Positions 1 to 9,803 of a stretch of DNA of 51,918 bases are shown piece after piece. A program made the position numbers and the translations under genes. Origin of the DNA: Dehalococcoidales bacterium (GTDB lineage Bacteria > Chloroflexota > Dehalococcoidia > Dehalococcoidales > UBA3254); contig JAFGOB010000171.1 of NCBI GenBank assembly GCA_016926695.1, positions 1-51,918 of the forward strand, read 5' to 3'. Position 1 is the first letter of the stretch, and each line of letters begins with the position of its first letter. Below the pieces are notes generated by a model. That model saw only the letters and a program-made list of their open reading frames with translations. It had not been told where the DNA came from and made no database searches.

Positions 1-87
1 ACACATAATCCAAACAAACCGCCTATCTTGAATCTAGATGGTCACACAACTAAAGCTATATCCGGTTAATAACAATAGGCCGAAACA

Positions 88-114
88 GGCAGGCTCAAAA
101 CTCCGGAGTCTGCC
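88..114. terminator. Hairpin downstream of the broken propeller gene
   Basis: A 9-bp stem with one G-U pair (88-96 with 106-114) and a 9-base loop is followed on the + strand by TTTAAT. It could end transcription of a + gene lying outside the window. It also lies just past the stop of the minus-strand propeller gene but lacks a T run on that side. Nothing else is recognisable in the first 143 bases. Confidence 0.3.
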
Positions 115-143
115 TTTAATACTCAGGAAAAAGCTGGTCTATA

Positions 144-1367
144 TTAACTGCGAAGCTTGCGTCTTACCAGAAAGATACCGCCGGCTGATATCACTATAGC
201 CAGAGCGACCAGGGGCGCAATGAGGACGTTCTTTTCCACAGGGTAGACATCGCCGCCTACCGAAAAATAGGTCCGCGTATCATCCGCAGGGTTAAGCGGG
301 TCAGTGCCATTGGCAACCTCATCGCCGTCCATAACTCCTCCGTCATCGGTGTCCTCATCGTTGGGGTCGGTTTCATGCTGGTATTCCTCGAGATTGGTCA
401 ATCCATCGTCATCATTGTCCAGGCCCGCATCACCGGGGTCGTTCTTCTGCAGGCCGTTTTCGTCCTCTCACCAGTCTGGCATACCGTCACCATCTGTATC
501 GATTTGCAGGATTGCATGGTTGCTGTAGATTCTGTAGGGGTTGCCGTCATACTGCTGCCATACGGCGACGGCATTATAGCCGGAGACAGCTACCTGCGAT
601 AGGCCTGCATGATCGGCAGTAACATCTAATAAAGAGTCTACTCCCCAGGTAGCCCCGCCATCGGTGGAATAGTTGCTGTGAATCCGGTTATGGATGGGAC
701 TGGAGTTATCGTATTGCACCCACACGGCAACTACGTTGGATCCGGACATGGCTACCTGCGGACTGTGTGTTGCATCAGGAAGGCTTTCGATTGTCTGGGT
801 GGCGCTCCAGTTTTCTCCGCCGTCAGTGGAATAGCTGCTGCAGATGTTTTGGCTAAAGCCATCCTGATGTGCCCATACGACGACGGCATTGGACCCAGAA
901 ATAGCTACATGGGGAGCAGATCCATAGGGCACGATATTGTCCTGTACCATCCGTGCTCCGCCCCAGGTGGCGCCTCCGTCATGGGAGTAGTTGCTGTAAA
1001 TGTTATGGTAAGTACTGTCATATTGATGCCATACGGCAACAGCATTTAAGCCGTATATTGCTACCTGCGGGCTCACACCATCTGCAGAGGCATTGCCCTG
1101 GATAATCTGACTGCCGCCCCAGGTAGCGCCGCCATCAAGAGAGTAGTTGCTGTATACATGATCGTAAGTGCCGTTATCCTAGTACCAGACGGCCACGGCG
1201 TTGGCCCCTGACAAAGCCACCTGCGTGGTGTACCCTTCAACAGAGGCATTATCCTGGATCGGCTGCTGGCTGCCCCAATCGTCCTGGGCCGAAGCAGTCA
1301 GAGGGAAGGATATGAGCGCAAAAATAACCGCTATCAGCGCTATACACGATACATAAGCAGTCTTCAT
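144..1367 (-). pseudogene. Secreted, membrane-anchored BNR-like beta-propeller protein with calcium-binding repeats, interrupted by two stops
   Basis: The frame is open over 407 codons except for a TAG at codon 63 (1179-1181) and a TGA at codon 300 (468-470). An N-terminal signal peptide ending near TASAQ follows a good ribosome site (GGGAGG). Then come about five blades of roughly 55-60 residues, each with a VA.SG.NAVAVW strand and a YS.DGGATW turn, like BNR/Asp-box sialidase propellers. After these come thrombospondin type-3-like acidic repeats (DTDGDGMPDW, DDDGLTNLEEYQ, DGDEVANGTDP). A C-terminal membrane helix is followed by RRKLRS, so the product would be anchored at the cell surface. 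The repeat alignment shows the TAG replaces a Gln codon and the TGA probably a Trp codon (PDWW), each a single transition. No frameshift is present, so the decay looks recent. Substrate unknown. Confidence 0.8.
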
Positions 1368-1467
1368 GACTTTTCCTCCCTACTAAATATAATACCTAAT
1401 ATGATCAAATTTTACGTTGATGGTAACACATGACCGGGTACAAGTCAGTAACTCTGGGCGTTAAAAC

Positions 1468-1499
1468 GCCGAATCCCGCCAATATTGGCGGGATTCGGC
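1468..1499 (-). terminator. Rho-independent terminator after the aldehyde dehydrogenase
   Basis: A perfect 14-bp inverted repeat with an ATAT loop lies 44 bases past the aldehyde dehydrogenase stop. On the minus strand it is followed by GTTTTAA, so it fits a terminator for that gene. It also separates this gene from the broken propeller gene downstream. Confidence 0.75.
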
Positions 1500-1542
1500 T
1501 TCATGGTACTCCGGAGAAAGAACAAACCAGGAGAAGTCTTAT

Positions 1543-2991
1543 TTATTTGAAACTGGTATTGATATAAACAGCTTTCATCTGTGTGAATTCCTCCATACCG
1601 ATCAGGCAGCCCTGTTTTCCAAAGCCGCTTTCCTTGAATCCTCCCCAGGGCATTCCGTCGGTGGGAACGCCGTGTTCGTTAACATAGAAACCTCCGGCCT
1701 GGACTTCATTGACAAACCTGATAGCCCTGCTGATGTTGGGCGTCCATACCGAGGCCCCAAGCTGGAACCTGTTATCATTAGCCAGTTCAATTACCTCATC
1801 ATCAGAGGAGAATGGCTCCATAATGCAGGCGACCGGACCGAAGATCTCTTCCCTGGCGATTTTCATACTCTGCTTAACATGGGTGAAAATGGTGGGCATC
1901 ACAAAATATCCCCTGTTCAACGGAGGTGCAGCGGGTCTCTCTCCTCCAAGGACCAGCCTGGCGCCCTCCTCCCTGCCGGATTTGATATACCCCTCCACTT
2001 TGTCACGATGCTCTTTGCTGGCCATGGGTCCCATCTGTGTTTTAGCATCAAGGGGATTACCTACCACCAGCTTTTTGGCTGCTTCCGTGAACTTCCGGAC
2101 GAATTCATCATAAATTTTCTCATGTATATAGTACCGGCCGGTCGATGCGCAGGTCTGTCCGCTGTTGAAAAAGGTATTACGCATGGCACATTCCACGGCG
2201 GAGCCCACATCGGCATCATCCAGGACGATGAAAGGGTTTTTGCCCCCCAGTTCAAGACTCATCCGTTTGACATTGCAGCTTCCCACCTCCATTATTCTCC
2301 TGCCGGTCTCAGTGCTGCCTACAAAATGGACTTTCCATACATCCGGATGAGCTGACAGCGCTTCACCCACCGTGGAACCCGGGCCTGTCACGATATTTAC
2401 AGTGCCCGTGGGAAGCTCAGATCTTTCCAGTGCTTTGCCCAGGGTAAGAAGAGAAAGAGAATCGACGCTGGGTGGTTTCAGCACGCAGGTATTGCCTGCC
2501 GCGATACAGTTTGCCATTTGTGAGGCCCCGATGGTGAGGGGGATATTCCAGGGTGTGATCAGTGCACAAACCCCGATCGGTTCGAGCTGTGTATAAACCA
2601 GGGCATCCGATCTTCTCGGCGCAATATCCCCCGCCAGCCTTTTAGCTGTCTCAATGGCGCCTCTGAAACAACCGCTGGGCGCTCCGCTCATTTCTCTGGC
2701 AGTCCCGATAGGAAAGCCATGATCGATACACTCCAGATTTCCCAGCTCTTCGGTATATTCCAGCAAGATATCGGCCAGCCTGGCAAGTATCATGTTACGC
2801 TCGGCCTGGCTCTTCTTGGACCAGACGGGATATGCCTTTTTCGCGGCGGCTACCGCTTTATCTACGTCAGCCTTATCTCCCAGGGGGACTGTAGCGATTT
2901 CTTCTTCAGTGGCTGGATTGACGGCAGGGTAGGTCTTTTTTGACCCGGCATCAACCCATTGGCCGGCAATCCACATCTTGTAATTATCCAT
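1543..2991 (-). CDS. NAD(P)-dependent aldehyde dehydrogenase (ALDH superfamily)
   Basis: Oxidises an aldehyde to the acid in the cytoplasm with NAD(P)+. The 482 residues match the usual family length. Visible signatures are the oxyanion-hole Asn in TPWN (residue 149), the general base Glu in LELGGK (residue 247) and the nucleophilic Cys in GQTCAST (residue 281). The start at 2991 has a strong ribosome site (GGGAGG, 6 bases upstream). The gene stands alone, ended by a strong terminator. One copy of the shared upstream element lies about 230 bases before its start, so it probably belongs to the same regulon as the ADH, SDR and UGSC genes. It may oxidise the aldehydes those dehydrogenases produce. 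The substrate cannot be told from the sequence. Confidence 0.93.
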   Translation of the reverse strand: MDNYKMWIAGQWVDAGSKKTYPAVNPATEEEIATVPLGDKADVDKAVAAAKKAYPVWSKKSQAERNMILARLADILLEYTEELGNLECIDHGFPIGTAREMSGAPSGCFRGAIETAKRLAGDIAPRRSDALVYTQLEPIGVCALITPWNIPLTIGASQMANCIAAGNTCVLKPPSVDSLSLLTLGKALERSELPTGTVNIVTGPGSTVGEALSAHPDVWKVHFVGSTETGRRIMEVGSCNVKRMSLELGGKNPFIVLDDADVGSAVECAMRNTFFNSGQTCASTGRYYIHEKIYDEFVRKFTEAAKKLVVGNPLDAKTQMGPMASKEHRDKVEGYIKSGREEGARLVLGGERPAAPPLNRGYFVMPTIFTHVKQSMKIAREEIFGPVACIMEPFSSDDEVIELANDNRFQLGASVWTPNISRAIRFVNEVQAGGFYVNEHGVPTDGMPWGGFKESGFGKQGCLIGMEEFTQMKAVYINTSFK

Positions 2992-3222
2992 ATTTCCTCC
3001 CGCTATTTAAGTTGTATCCGAAAGATATATAAAGCTGTTCCTGAAACCAACTACTAGAAAGAGGCAGCCATCAAACCGGTTATAGACAACAACCGCTTAA
3101 AGCAGTCATACAAACTATACAATTTAACGTTTCACGTTGTATTTATTTTTTCCGCTGGAGATAGGAAGATATATATTTTTGGTTGAATTATAGAATAAAA
3201 CAAAGCTGATAAAACCTGCTTT

Positions 3223-3295
3223 GTGGTTAGTATTACCTAATACAGGATAAATATCAATATAAAAAAATAAATGATGTCATAGAATATGCTTATAC
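3223..3295 (-). promoter_or_regulatory. Shared regulon element, copy A (upstream of the aldehyde dehydrogenase)
   Basis: Read on the minus strand it has three blocks: TTCTATGACATCAT (3284-3271), TATTGATATTT (3259-3249) and TAATACTAACCAC (3235-3223). The same blocks in the same order and spacing occur at six other places. The gap 2992-3386 holds this element and nothing else that looks coding. Confidence 0.75.
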
Positions 3296-3386
3296 GCTAC
3301 TGCGAGGGTGGAACAAAAATTCCGATGGCAGCATTTTAGGGTGGAGGACCAGATTAATAGATGTGAGTTTTTTATCCGGCAGACTG

Positions 3387-4298
3387 TCAGGATTCGAAAA
3401 CGGAGGTTAAAGAATCGATAAATTTCCTTGCCAGCGGGGTCGAAAGATGGCTTTCAAAACCAACTACATCCAGGTCAAGGGAAATATCATCATCAGGAAG
3501 TTCCAGGGTTTTGAACTCCCCTCTTAACAGCTCATCTTGTATTTCATCCTTTATCGCCAGACTGATATGGTAAGAATCTCGCGTAATCGTTTTAAAAAAT
3601 TCGCTGTGGAATCCTGTGGGATTAAATTTAAGGGGGGTTGTCAGACCTTTAGAGATCAGTTTCTTAGCTACCATTTTTCGAATGTATGAATAATCGGACC
3701 CGATTAATAAGGGATAATCTCACAAATCACTCCAGACAATCCTTTCTTTTTTAAAAATGGGGTGGCTGGGAGTGGCGAAAAAATAAAGTTTCAACTCGTC
3801 TTTAATTCTGGCATGGCTCAAGTTGGGGAAACCGTAATCGAGGTTGGGAACAACGGCCAGATCGGTTTCCGTATCGACTACCTCCTTGACCATTTTGAAA
3901 GATTCTCCGAATTTGACTTCTATCTTGGTTGAGCTGGTTATTTTTTTTTGCATATTATTGATTGCTTTGCCCATTATTTTGGCAAAAAGGGAACAGGTAC
4001 CGATCATCACGTTGGATTCTCTGATCATCTCAATAAAACGGTCGGCGGCCATGGCCTGCTGGATAATCGCGCTGGCGTATTTATACAACCCTTCACCGGC
4101 TTTGGTAAGGGACAGCCTTTTTCGTTCAATATTGATCAGCTTGGTCTGTGCGGACTCTTCAAGCGACTTAATATGACTGGTGATTGTGGGCTGACTGAGA
4201 AATAGCTTTTCCGCAGCGGAGCTTATGCTTTTTTCTTTACATACGTGATAAAAGATAAGCAGATAATAGGTCTCTATTTTGGGTAATAATGTTCTCAC
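3387..4298 (-). pseudogene. LysR-type transcriptional regulator interrupted by an in-frame TGA
   Basis: The frame codes for 303 codons, the usual length of a LysR regulator. Residues 1-60 form the winged helix-turn-helix (SISSAAEKLFLSQPTITSHIKSLE), followed by the linker helix and a periplasmic-binding-protein-like effector domain. Codon 193 (3720-3722) is TGA, in the middle of the effector domain just after VWSDL. The reading frame continues intact for 110 codons with clear LysR-like sequence (DYPLLIGSDYS). Either this is a recent nonsense mutation or the TGA is read through. No SECIS-like hairpin is convincing after it. A truncated product would keep DNA binding but probably lose normal inducer response. 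A partial copy of the shared upstream element lies just before the gene, as expected for an autoregulated LysR gene and the natural candidate regulator of the regulon. Confidence 0.8.
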
Positions 4299-4340
4299 AA
4301 ATGTTCCCGCTTTGTATCGATTGTTCGTCTATGTGTAACT

Positions 4341-4393
4341 GAACATAAAAATACATATATATTTTGGATGATATCATAGAATTTTACGTAATG
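4341..4393 (-). promoter_or_regulatory. Partial shared regulon element, copy B (upstream of the LysR gene)
   Basis: On the minus strand AATTCTATGATATCAT (4383-4368) matches the first block of the other copies. A TATGTATTTTTAT stretch follows where the second block would be; the third block is not clear. It sits 43 bases before the LysR start, a typical autoregulatory position. Confidence 0.5.
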
Positions 4394-4466
4394 CAATATG
4401 GAAAATATCCCTGGTTTGCAGTGAGAAAATTCCAGGGGATTGTGTATTGATACCGGTCTTGCGGTA

Positions 4467-5372
4467 TTACAGCAGACCCCTCAAACGTGGATCGAGAGCG
4501 TCTCTCAATCCGTCACCCACCATGTTAAAGGAAAATACCACCAGCATAATAGCCACTCCGGGGGCTATAGAAATCCAGGGATGAGTAAGTAAAAAATTAT
4601 ACCCGTTACTGACCATGGCTCCCCAGGCTGTTCCGGGTGGTGCTATTCCTACGCCCAGAAAGCTCAGACCTGCTTCGGCCAGAATGGCGCTTCCCATTTG
4701 CATTGTGACCAGCACGATAAGAGGCGGGAAACAGTTGGGAAAGAGGTGCCGGAACATGATACGCAAGTTGCTGGCGCCGATAGACTTGGAGGCAGTTATA
4801 TAGTCATTTTGCTTTATAGTGAGTACCTGTCCGCACATCAGCCTGGCATAAACGGACATGAGGGAGATACCTATGGCTATCGTCACATTCCGCAGTCCGC
4901 CCCCCAAAAGGGCTGCCAGTACCAGCGCCAGTAAAATCATGGGGAAAGACATAAGCGAGTCTATAAATCTCATGATAATCATGTAACACCAGCCGCCGAA
5001 GAAGCCTGCGATCAGGCCGAGACAAACTCCCAGCGCTGAGGCGATGAAAAGGGATACCACGCCTACCAGTAAGGCCGTACGTGTGCCGAATATAATGCGG
5101 CTCAAAATATCCCTGCCCAGGCTGTCCGTACCCAGCAGGTGTTCGCTGCTGGGTTGAAGGAGTGAATCCGATAATTTGTTTTTATAAGGATCGTAAGGGG
5201 CTATCTGGGCAGCGAAAATGGCAGTCAGCAGAAAAGCCACGATTATAACAAGACCGAACAAAGCGATCTTCCGTTTCATGAAAACTCTGACAATTCGCTT
5301 GAATTCACTTACGCGAGGTCTATCTTCTGAAAAACCTTTAATGCTGGTATCCGTTGTCACAGATTGCGGCAT
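4467..5372 (-). CDS. DppC-like ABC transporter permease (oligopeptide/nickel family)
   Basis: Inner-membrane permease of a peptide/nickel-type ABC importer, 301 residues. The N-terminal OppC-type extension is followed by a first membrane helix (IALFGLVIIVAFLLTAIFA), the DPYKNKLSDSLLQPSSEHLLGTD segment split around the typical HLLGTDSLGRD motif, and five further helices. It ends with DALDPRLRGLL, standard for the family. It starts 12 bases after the DppB-like stop, so the two are translated from one message. No ATPase or binding protein lies beside this pair. It probably shares the ATPases encoded at 32.4-34.4 kb. It is the last gene of the ADH1-UGSC1 operon. Confidence 0.92.
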   Translation of the reverse strand: MPQSVTTDTSIKGFSEDRPRVSEFKRIVRVFMKRKIALFGLVIIVAFLLTAIFAAQIAPYDPYKNKLSDSLLQPSSEHLLGTDSLGRDILSRIIFGTRTALLVGVVSLFIASALGVCLGLIAGFFGGWCYMIIMRFIDSLMSFPMILLALVLAALLGGGLRNVTIAIGISLMSVYARLMCGQVLTIKQNDYITASKSIGASNLRIMFRHLFPNCFPPLIVLVTMQMGSAILAEAGLSFLGVGIAPPGTAWGAMVSNGYNFLLTHPWISIAPGVAIMLVVFSFNMVGDGLRDALDPRLRGLL

Positions 5373-5384
5373 TACCGGACTCCT

Positions 5385-6341
5385 TTAGTCGTATCGAATT
5401 CTGGGATCGAAGTATCCATAGGAAATATCCACCAGGAAATTCACCAGAACAACCATAACGGCGGTAAGCAATACGCAGGCCTGGACAACCGCGTAATCCT
5501 GGCTTAATGTGGCGTTAACCGCCAGGCTCCCGATCCCGGGGATGTTGAAAACAGTCTCAATCAGTACCTGCCCGCCCAGGATCATGGAAAACCCCATTCC
5601 GTTCAGCGTAATTACCGGGATAATACTGTTTTTCAAAATATGTCTGATGACAATAACACGCTCATTCAAACCTTTGGCCCAGGCCGTTCTGACATAGTCC
5701 TGTCTGATGACCTCCAGCATGGATGACCGCATTTGTCGCTGAGTAGCTGACAGGTCAAATACCATTACGCAAAACACAGGTAGAACAAGCTGTCTGATAT
5801 TCTCTCCCAGATCTACCATAGGAGAAGTATATCCGTACATGGGCAGCCAGTTCAGTCGAAGCCCGAAAAAGTAGATCAAAATAATCCCCAGCCAGAATAC
5901 GGGAACAGTAATGCCTATATTAGCCAGAATGGTGATGAAGGTATCTATCAGTTTACCCGGTTTCAGGGCAGAAATGATACCGCCAATTGTTCCCAGAAAA
6001 AAGCCCAGAAGAAGTGCAATAACACCGATATTGAGAGTGATGGGTACCCTTTCAGCGATAAGCTGCCCCACATCCTCACGGTAAAACAGCGACTTTCCCA
6101 GGTCACCGTGGAAAAGGTCTGATATCCAGTTGAAATACTGCACCATGATGGGCAGGTCCAGCCCCAGCTCATGCCTGGCTTCTTCAATCTGCTCCGGGGT
6201 GAGAGACGCGGCAGCCCCCTGGGTCAGGTACATCAATATTGGATCACCAGGCATCATCCTGACGGCAAAAAATACCAGCAGGCTGACTATTAACAGTACA
6301 ACTATCGCCATTACCAGCCGGCGGATTGTATACGTTGCCAT
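5385..6341 (-). CDS. DppB-like ABC transporter permease (oligopeptide/nickel family)
   Basis: Partner permease of the DppC-like protein, 318 residues with six predicted membrane helices. The first helix starts at residue 7, the MPGDPI motif follows it, and the family C-terminus DISYGYFDPRIRYD is present. The EAA-loop region reads ARTAWAKGLNE, the contact site for the ATPase. It lies 154 bases downstream of UGSC selenoprotein 1 in the same direction. That gap has no clear terminator, so the permeases are likely co-transcribed with ADH1 and UGSC1. It is a paralogue of the permease at 30484-31446. Confidence 0.92.
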   Translation of the reverse strand: MATYTIRRLVMAIVVLLIVSLLVFFAVRMMPGDPILMYLTQGAAASLTPEQIEEARHELGLDLPIMVQYFNWISDLFHGDLGKSLFYREDVGQLIAERVPITLNIGVIALLLGFFLGTIGGIISALKPGKLIDTFITILANIGITVPVFWLGIILIYFFGLRLNWLPMYGYTSPMVDLGENIRQLVLPVFCVMVFDLSATQRQMRSSMLEVIRQDYVRTAWAKGLNERVIVIRHILKNSIIPVITLNGMGFSMILGGQVLIETVFNIPGIGSLAVNATLSQDYAVVQACVLLTAVMVVLVNFLVDISYGYFDPRIRYD

Positions 6342-6495
6342 TGATATGCTCCATTATTCACAATTGTGGCCGGGTTTACAATATCGGCCGGGACCGGTCT
6401 GTTTTCCACCAAGGTATATTCCGTTAGATAATTATAAAAACCTCTCGATTAATATGCATTCAATCGATTTAAAGCAACTCGGGAATAACAATCGG

Positions 6496-8148
6496 TTAAT
6501 ACCTGAGATACACCGGTTCCAGGTCCCTGTATTTCTTTACAAGTTCGCTCCAGTTTCCGGGCAGCTCTGCTTTCCTGGTAACGGGTTGGGGAAGTCCGGG
6601 GCTTCCCAGCAGCAGGCCCATATTATTGCCTGCGCCTCCTGCAACTATTATATGTATTAAATCAGGATTATGGAATACCGGCACATTATCCTCGGGATTC
6701 AAGAGTAATATCTTGTCTCCCCCCGATTTACGTGCCCAATCAGTGCCTCCACCGTAGTAAAGGCGCAATCGGTAGAGGGGGAAAAGGGTATGATGCGCGA
6801 TAAAGGAAGCGATTTCCTTTTTAGTCCAGTCTGCCAGGAACCGGGCTTGAGAAGGAGTCAGCAAAAGACAGAACGGACCCCCGTGAGGAGGAATATTATA
6901 TACCACGGACCGCAGTATACCCGTGGCATCGGTCCCGTACGGCATCATTTGCCAGAAGCAGTTTGGGGCAAAAAGAGTGATGGCGCTGTCCTCTTTGTTA
7001 AAACCCTGCTCGACATGAAGAGGCTCCCACGGACTTTCCTCTTCATTTTCTGCGTTGACCATGGTGTATTTCCCCGGATTACCCTGTGTGCCCATATCTT
7101 CTATTCCCGGACGGGCTCCGCCAATATTTTTTATTATCAGCGCCAGGGCGCGTCCGATGGTTGCATTGGCGATGTTTCCCGGTCCGAGAGCTCCCGTCTT
7201 GCTGTTGACATGCAGTTCGTCCCGAATCGGGCCATTGATTACCCAGAAGGGGGCCCATGATCCCGTGCTAACGCCTATTCCACTGATCTTTGCTCTCGGG
7301 TCTGTCAGCGCCTGCACGCCGGCTATTATCAGTGGCAAATAAGTAGGCAAAGCCCCGGCCATAACCGCGTTCACCGCTATTTTCTCAACGGTAGCTTTCC
7401 CGTACCTGGGAGCCATTTTCGCGACGATGTATCCGGGAGGAAGATCGGTACCTTTAAGCATCTCGGCCACCGTATCCTCGGTAGGAGGAATTATCGGGAA
7501 ACCATCGGTCCAGCCCCTTTTATAAAAAAACCTGTTTACATCTTCCAGATGGCCTTCGAAGACTATCCTGGAAGATTCCGCTATCTCCATCGCTTTGGGA
7601 GATTTCTCTTCAGTAGTAAGTGGTCTGGTCAATGCATTGATCACTTCATCAAAACAGTCGCTAACACCCTCTTCGATTTGTTCCGGTACGCTGCATTCAC
7701 AGGCGATGTTTTCCAGAACAACCCGCACATGGGGTACTCCTCCTGCCAGGGAGGCGGCTTTGGCATCGCTGGCGAATCCCATGTATACCAGCGGTACGGC
7801 CGGTCTGCCGTATTTCTCAACAAGTACTGCTTCGGACACAAGGTCCTTCGTACACCCTCCTCAGTCGCCTACGGCGCCGACAACCGCATCAACGCCCCGC
7901 ACCCATTCTTCGAACTTAGACATATCGCCCTGTACTTCCCGCAGGATGAACCAGCTTGTTTCGCAAGAAGGATATCTCTCCTTAAATTTCTTTTCGAATG
8001 CCTCCATAATAGGCCTGGCTGCCTGTTTGGAACAGCAATACATCCCTATTTTCCTATTCTCCAGATCCGTTAAACGCTCCGAAATACCCGTCAGCGGAAT
8101 CGGGTCTGCTTCAGCCCACGGGCCAAGTGCCTGATAGAGGCTGTTCAT
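6496..8148 (-). CDS. UGSC-family selenoprotein 1 (in-frame TGA read as selenocysteine)
   Basis: A 550-residue protein if the TGA at 7861-7863 is Sec96. Without recoding it would split into two pieces, 95 residues and the rest with no ribosome site. The N-terminal domain (1-170) contains GD-Sec-GGCTKDLV, a U-x-x-C redox motif, matching the UGSC family of (seleno)proteins. A CEC motif follows. The C-terminal domain (about 190-550) has the conserved WTDGFPIIPPTED, EKIAVNAVMAGALPTYLP and PGNIANATIGRAL stretches shared by all four homologues here. Its reaction is unknown. It lies 45 bases after ADH1 and before two permease genes, in one operon. The TGA position is identical in two paralogues and the protein alignment runs straight through it, which argues against a mutation. 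Confidence 0.85.
7824..7863 (-). promoter_or_regulatory. Candidate bacterial SECIS element of UGSC1
   Basis: Directly after the UGA, a GGAC/GUCC stem (7846-7843 with 7837-7834) closes a CUUGU loop starting 19 bases past the UGA. An outer GUAC/GUAC pairing (7853-7850 with 7827-7824) can extend it. The loop distance fits bacterial SECIS hairpins. The stem is short, so this is a candidate only. Confidence 0.5.
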
Positions 8149-8193
8149 TTCAGATAATATCCTCCGAAAAAATTCAATCTTCCCTGATAGTGA

Positions 8194-9303
8194 TTATGGC
8201 TTGAACATTACCTTAATCGATTCATGCGGGTTCAGGGCTGTTTCAAAGGCTTCCGGTACCTTTTCCAGTGGAAAAACATGTGTGACATGTTTACTGGCTG
8301 ATATTATCCCTTCCTGCATTAGCTTGATCGACTGTTCGCGCCGGACATCTCCGTCTCCCAGTGTGCCCCAGGCGTTTTTGATGGAAAATCCCTGTCGCGT
8401 ATCCGCGGCCTGTTTTTGAGGAGAGCGATGCGGTGAACCCGGGACCTGCTCGAGGTTGGGATGAAGCGCATAATGAGCGTAATAAGGCTCTGATGTAAGC
8501 CATACGGATCCCATGGGTTGTACTACGGAGATTGCCTGTTGAAAATTAATCGGCCTCCTGGAAGTCTCAATTACCACGTCTGCCCCCCGCCCGGCCGTCT
8601 CGGCCATTACCACCTTAACGACATCCTGCTCCAATTCGTTGATAACCACCTTAGCTCCAAGCTCGCCGGCTGCCTGGAGCCTTTTGGTGGAAACATCGCT
8701 GACAATTACCTTTTCAATACCTTTCTTTTCAAGCCAGGCCAGGGCAGCCAGTCCCATCAGTTCCTGTCCCAGAATGACTACAACGTCACCCGGCACGGCT
8801 TTATTGGCCAGTCCGATACCCAGGATAGTCGGCTCGAAGAGCGCCGCATCCAAACAGGAAACATCATCCGGGAGTTTCCAGGGCTTATTATTGCCGACAT
8901 AGGGAATTAAAAGGTATTCGGCCATACTTCCGTTTATCCATGTCCCGCTCGATCCCTCGGTGGGACGCATACAATTGCTATAATTACCGGCCTTACATTG
9001 CTCGCATTTAAGACAGGGCTGGAAGGCATAGCCCGCAACCCGATCGCCTACTTTGAGAGAAGTGATCCTGGAGCCTACCTCTACCACTTCTCCGCTGTTT
9101 TCATGACCAAGCACTATTTCCGTACCGACATAGTCCGGACAGGCCTTTTGCCACCATGCGGTATCTTTTATGTTACAGATACCGCTCGCTTCAACTCTGA
9201 TCAATATTCCATGGCCGTCGATACCGTCTTCAGCCTGGGGACGTTCAATCTTTTGTATTCTGATATCATGCGGTCCGTAATAAATAGCTGCCTTCATTTT
9301 CAT
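8194..9303 (-). CDS. Zinc-dependent alcohol dehydrogenase (MDR family), copy 1
   Basis: Medium-chain dehydrogenase of 369 residues acting in the cytoplasm on an unknown alcohol. Catalytic zinc ligands are Cys43 and His67-Glu68 (GHENSG). The structural zinc site is Cys97, 100, 103 and 111. The Rossmann glycine motif is altered: where the family has GxGxxG this protein reads GQELMG. The start has the ribosome site GCAGGAG. It is the first gene of a minus operon with UGSC1 and two permeases, and a copy of the shared element lies 270 bases upstream. Relatives of this family include tightly NAD-bound nicotinoproteins that use mycofactocin. The adjacent mycofactocin operon makes that role plausible but unproven. 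Confidence 0.92.
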   Translation of the reverse strand: MKMKAAIYYGPHDIRIQKIERPQAEDGIDGHGILIRVEASGICNIKDTAWWQKACPDYVGTEIVLGHENSGEVVEVGSRITSLKVGDRVAGYAFQPCLKCEQCKAGNYSNCMRPTEGSSGTWINGSMAEYLLIPYVGNNKPWKLPDDVSCLDAALFEPTILGIGLANKAVPGDVVVILGQELMGLAALAWLEKKGIEKVIVSDVSTKRLQAAGELGAKVVINELEQDVVKVVMAETAGRGADVVIETSRRPINFQQAISVVQPMGSVWLTSEPYYAHYALHPNLEQVPGSPHRSPQKQAADTRQGFSIKNAWGTLGDGDVRREQSIKLMQEGIISASKHVTHVFPLEKVPEAFETALNPHESIKVMFKP

Positions 9304-9572
9304 CTGTCTAACTCCTGCTGCGGTACTCCATATTGAATCTACAATTTATCAAAATTAATCAGATATTACCGGTTTTCAGGTATAATGTAACAAAAATAAC
9401 CAGTGATCAAGAATGTCAGCGATAGGCATGTTTTCCGGGTGGTTGTCTATCAGGAATGAACCCGTCTTAACGACTTAAAGTATAACGCATAGAAGGATAT
9501 ATTTCGAATATTCCCGAAAATGGCAACAAAAACCACAGGCCTATAAACGGTCTCTTTACAGTAACTATTTCT

Positions 9573-9640
9573 GTTTAGTATCGTCCCGCAGGCTGAGAAA
9601 TGCAATACACAAATACCAATAATGTTATAGAAGAAATATA
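9573..9640 (-). promoter_or_regulatory. Shared regulon element, copy C (upstream of ADH1-UGSC1)
   Basis: Minus-strand blocks TTCTATAACATTAT (9632-9619), GTGTATTGCA (9610-9601) and GATACTAAAC (9582-9573) match the other copies in order and spacing. It lies in the 500-base divergent gap 9304-9803 between ADH1 and mftA. The rest of the gap holds the mftA promoter. Confidence 0.7.
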
Positions 9641-9687
9641 TGTCTTGTCAGTCGTAATTGAAGCTGAATAACACGTAACTGTTTGTG

Positions 9688-9737
9688 CTTGTTCAGGCTT
9701 GTTCAGGCTGGACAAAGGTTGGCCGTAATCCTATAAT
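9688..9737 (+). promoter_or_regulatory. Likely sigma-70-type promoter of the mycofactocin operon with a tandem 10-bp repeat
   Basis: TGGACA (9709-9714) and TATAAT (9732-9737) are separated by 17 bases, a near-consensus housekeeping promoter. Immediately upstream the decamer CTTGTTCAGG occurs twice back to back (9688-9697 and 9698-9707), one helical turn apart, a possible activator site. The promoter is about 67 bases before the mftA start. Confidence 0.6.
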
Positions 9738-9803
9738 TAAAAGGCTAAATCAAGTAATTCCGTTATGTATTTTAGTGATTATTGTTATTCATAAGGAGAA
9801 TCT

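Noticed and set aside
3340..3355. The 12-mer GTGGAGGACCAG shared with 36591-36602
   Set aside because: The two copies lie on opposite sides of oppositely oriented regulon elements, so they are not part of a common unit; likely chance.
3675..3722. SECIS-like hairpin after the TGA in the LysR gene
   Set aside because: The only stem (GATTA/TAATC) begins directly at the TGA and its loop is nearer than in the UGSC genes; the position is not a known Sec site in LysR proteins.
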